A stretch of DNA of 5,031 nucleotides from an uncultured Desulfobulbaceae bacterium (lineage in GTDB: Bacteria > Desulfobacterota > Desulfobulbia > Desulfobulbales > BM004). The position numbers and the translations under genes were made by a program. The notes under the pieces were generated by a model. That model was not told where the DNA came from. It saw nothing but the letters and a program-made list of their open reading frames with translations, and did not search any database. Shown piece by piece: positions 4,890 through 5,031 of the stretch (position 1 is its first letter; the number at the start of each line of letters is the position of its first letter). The stretch spans positions 1 through 5,031 of the forward strand of contig CAMYJP010000180.1 in assembly GCA_947258675.1 (NCBI GenBank), given 5' to 3'.

Positions 4890-5031
4890 TTAATTCATGT
4901 TTCTACAGACCCGACCGAAACCGCCGGGGTTGAATGCCGATGCCCAATAGACTCTGGCCTGGGTAAAGTCAATAAACCACTGACCACCAGGTTCCCGGCG
5001 GTCTGAAGTAAAGATAAAAGGTTGTTCGTTT
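4890..5031 (-). CDS. C-terminal end of a DUF1566-like (Lcl_C) protein, truncated by the window edge
   Basis: An open frame enters from the right edge on the minus strand and ends at a TAA (4890-4892), giving 46 visible residues. It reads PFIFTSD, then GQWFIDFTQARVYW, and ends with GRVCRN-Met-Asn. This matches the pattern of DUF1566/Lcl_C domains: an aromatic-S/T strand, a W-x-x-D/N-F strand followed by a short turn and aromatic strand, and a terminal RC(V)R-like motif. Such domains are common in exported or surface proteins of environmental proteobacteria. Codon use is even and contains no internal stop. The gene converges on the cyclo-ligase-like gene, with 27 bases between the stops. The start, signal peptide and full length are outside the window. 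The frame is likely real; the domain name is a motif-level call. Confidence 0.55.
   Translation of the reverse strand, partial: NEQPFIFTSDRREPGGQWFIDFTQARVYWASAFNPGGFGRVCRNMN

Overview
The window looks like chromosomal DNA of a Gram-negative, AT-rich bacterium (about 40% GC by eye). A PEP-CTERM sorting signal, a single-RRM RNA-binding protein, sigma-54-type promoters and a PilZ protein together suggest the former Deltaproteobacteria (Desulfobacterota or relatives). That placement is an inference from gene content, not a phylogenetic result. There are five complete genes, one truncated gene at the right edge that is too short for a length-filtered ORF search, and several long regulatory intergenic stretches. 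I see no rRNA, tRNA or CRISPR array and no intact mobile element.

Layout. Positions 1-465 hold no gene I can support. Positions 466-712 hold two partly palindromic boxes and a probable sigma-54 promoter for the PEP-CTERM protein gene (713-1345), which ends in a 13-bp GAAA-loop terminator (1368-1400). A second, mainly leftward terminator (1485-1531) ends a PilZ-domain gene on the minus strand (1576-1899). The PilZ gene has a near-consensus sigma-54 promoter (1959-1975) and a perfect 15-bp palindrome just upstream (1991-2005). A palindrome-rich spacer (2071-2147) separates it from a divergent RRM RNA-binding protein gene (2288-2575). Next come a D-alanyl-D-alanine carboxypeptidase of the S11/PBP5 family (2814-3920) and a protein of the 5-formyltetrahydrofolate cyclo-ligase superfamily (4140-4862). 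Last is the C-terminal end of a minus-strand gene with a DUF1566-like tail (4890-5031), convergent with the cyclo-ligase-like gene.

How it may work together. The most interesting signal is regulatory. The PEP-CTERM gene and the PilZ gene are separate transcription units, yet each has a -24/-12 promoter and matches to the same degenerate palindrome, TGCYAC-N3-GTRGCA. PEP-CTERM genes in some bacteria are controlled by the PrsK/PrsR two-component system, where PrsR is a sigma-54 activator. A shared activator linking a sorted surface protein to a c-di-GMP-type effector would fit an extracellular-matrix regulon. The shared box and promoters are visible in the sequence; the identity of the activator is inference. 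The remaining genes look like housekeeping functions (RNA binding, peptidoglycan trimming, cofactor-related metabolism) with no operon linkage visible.
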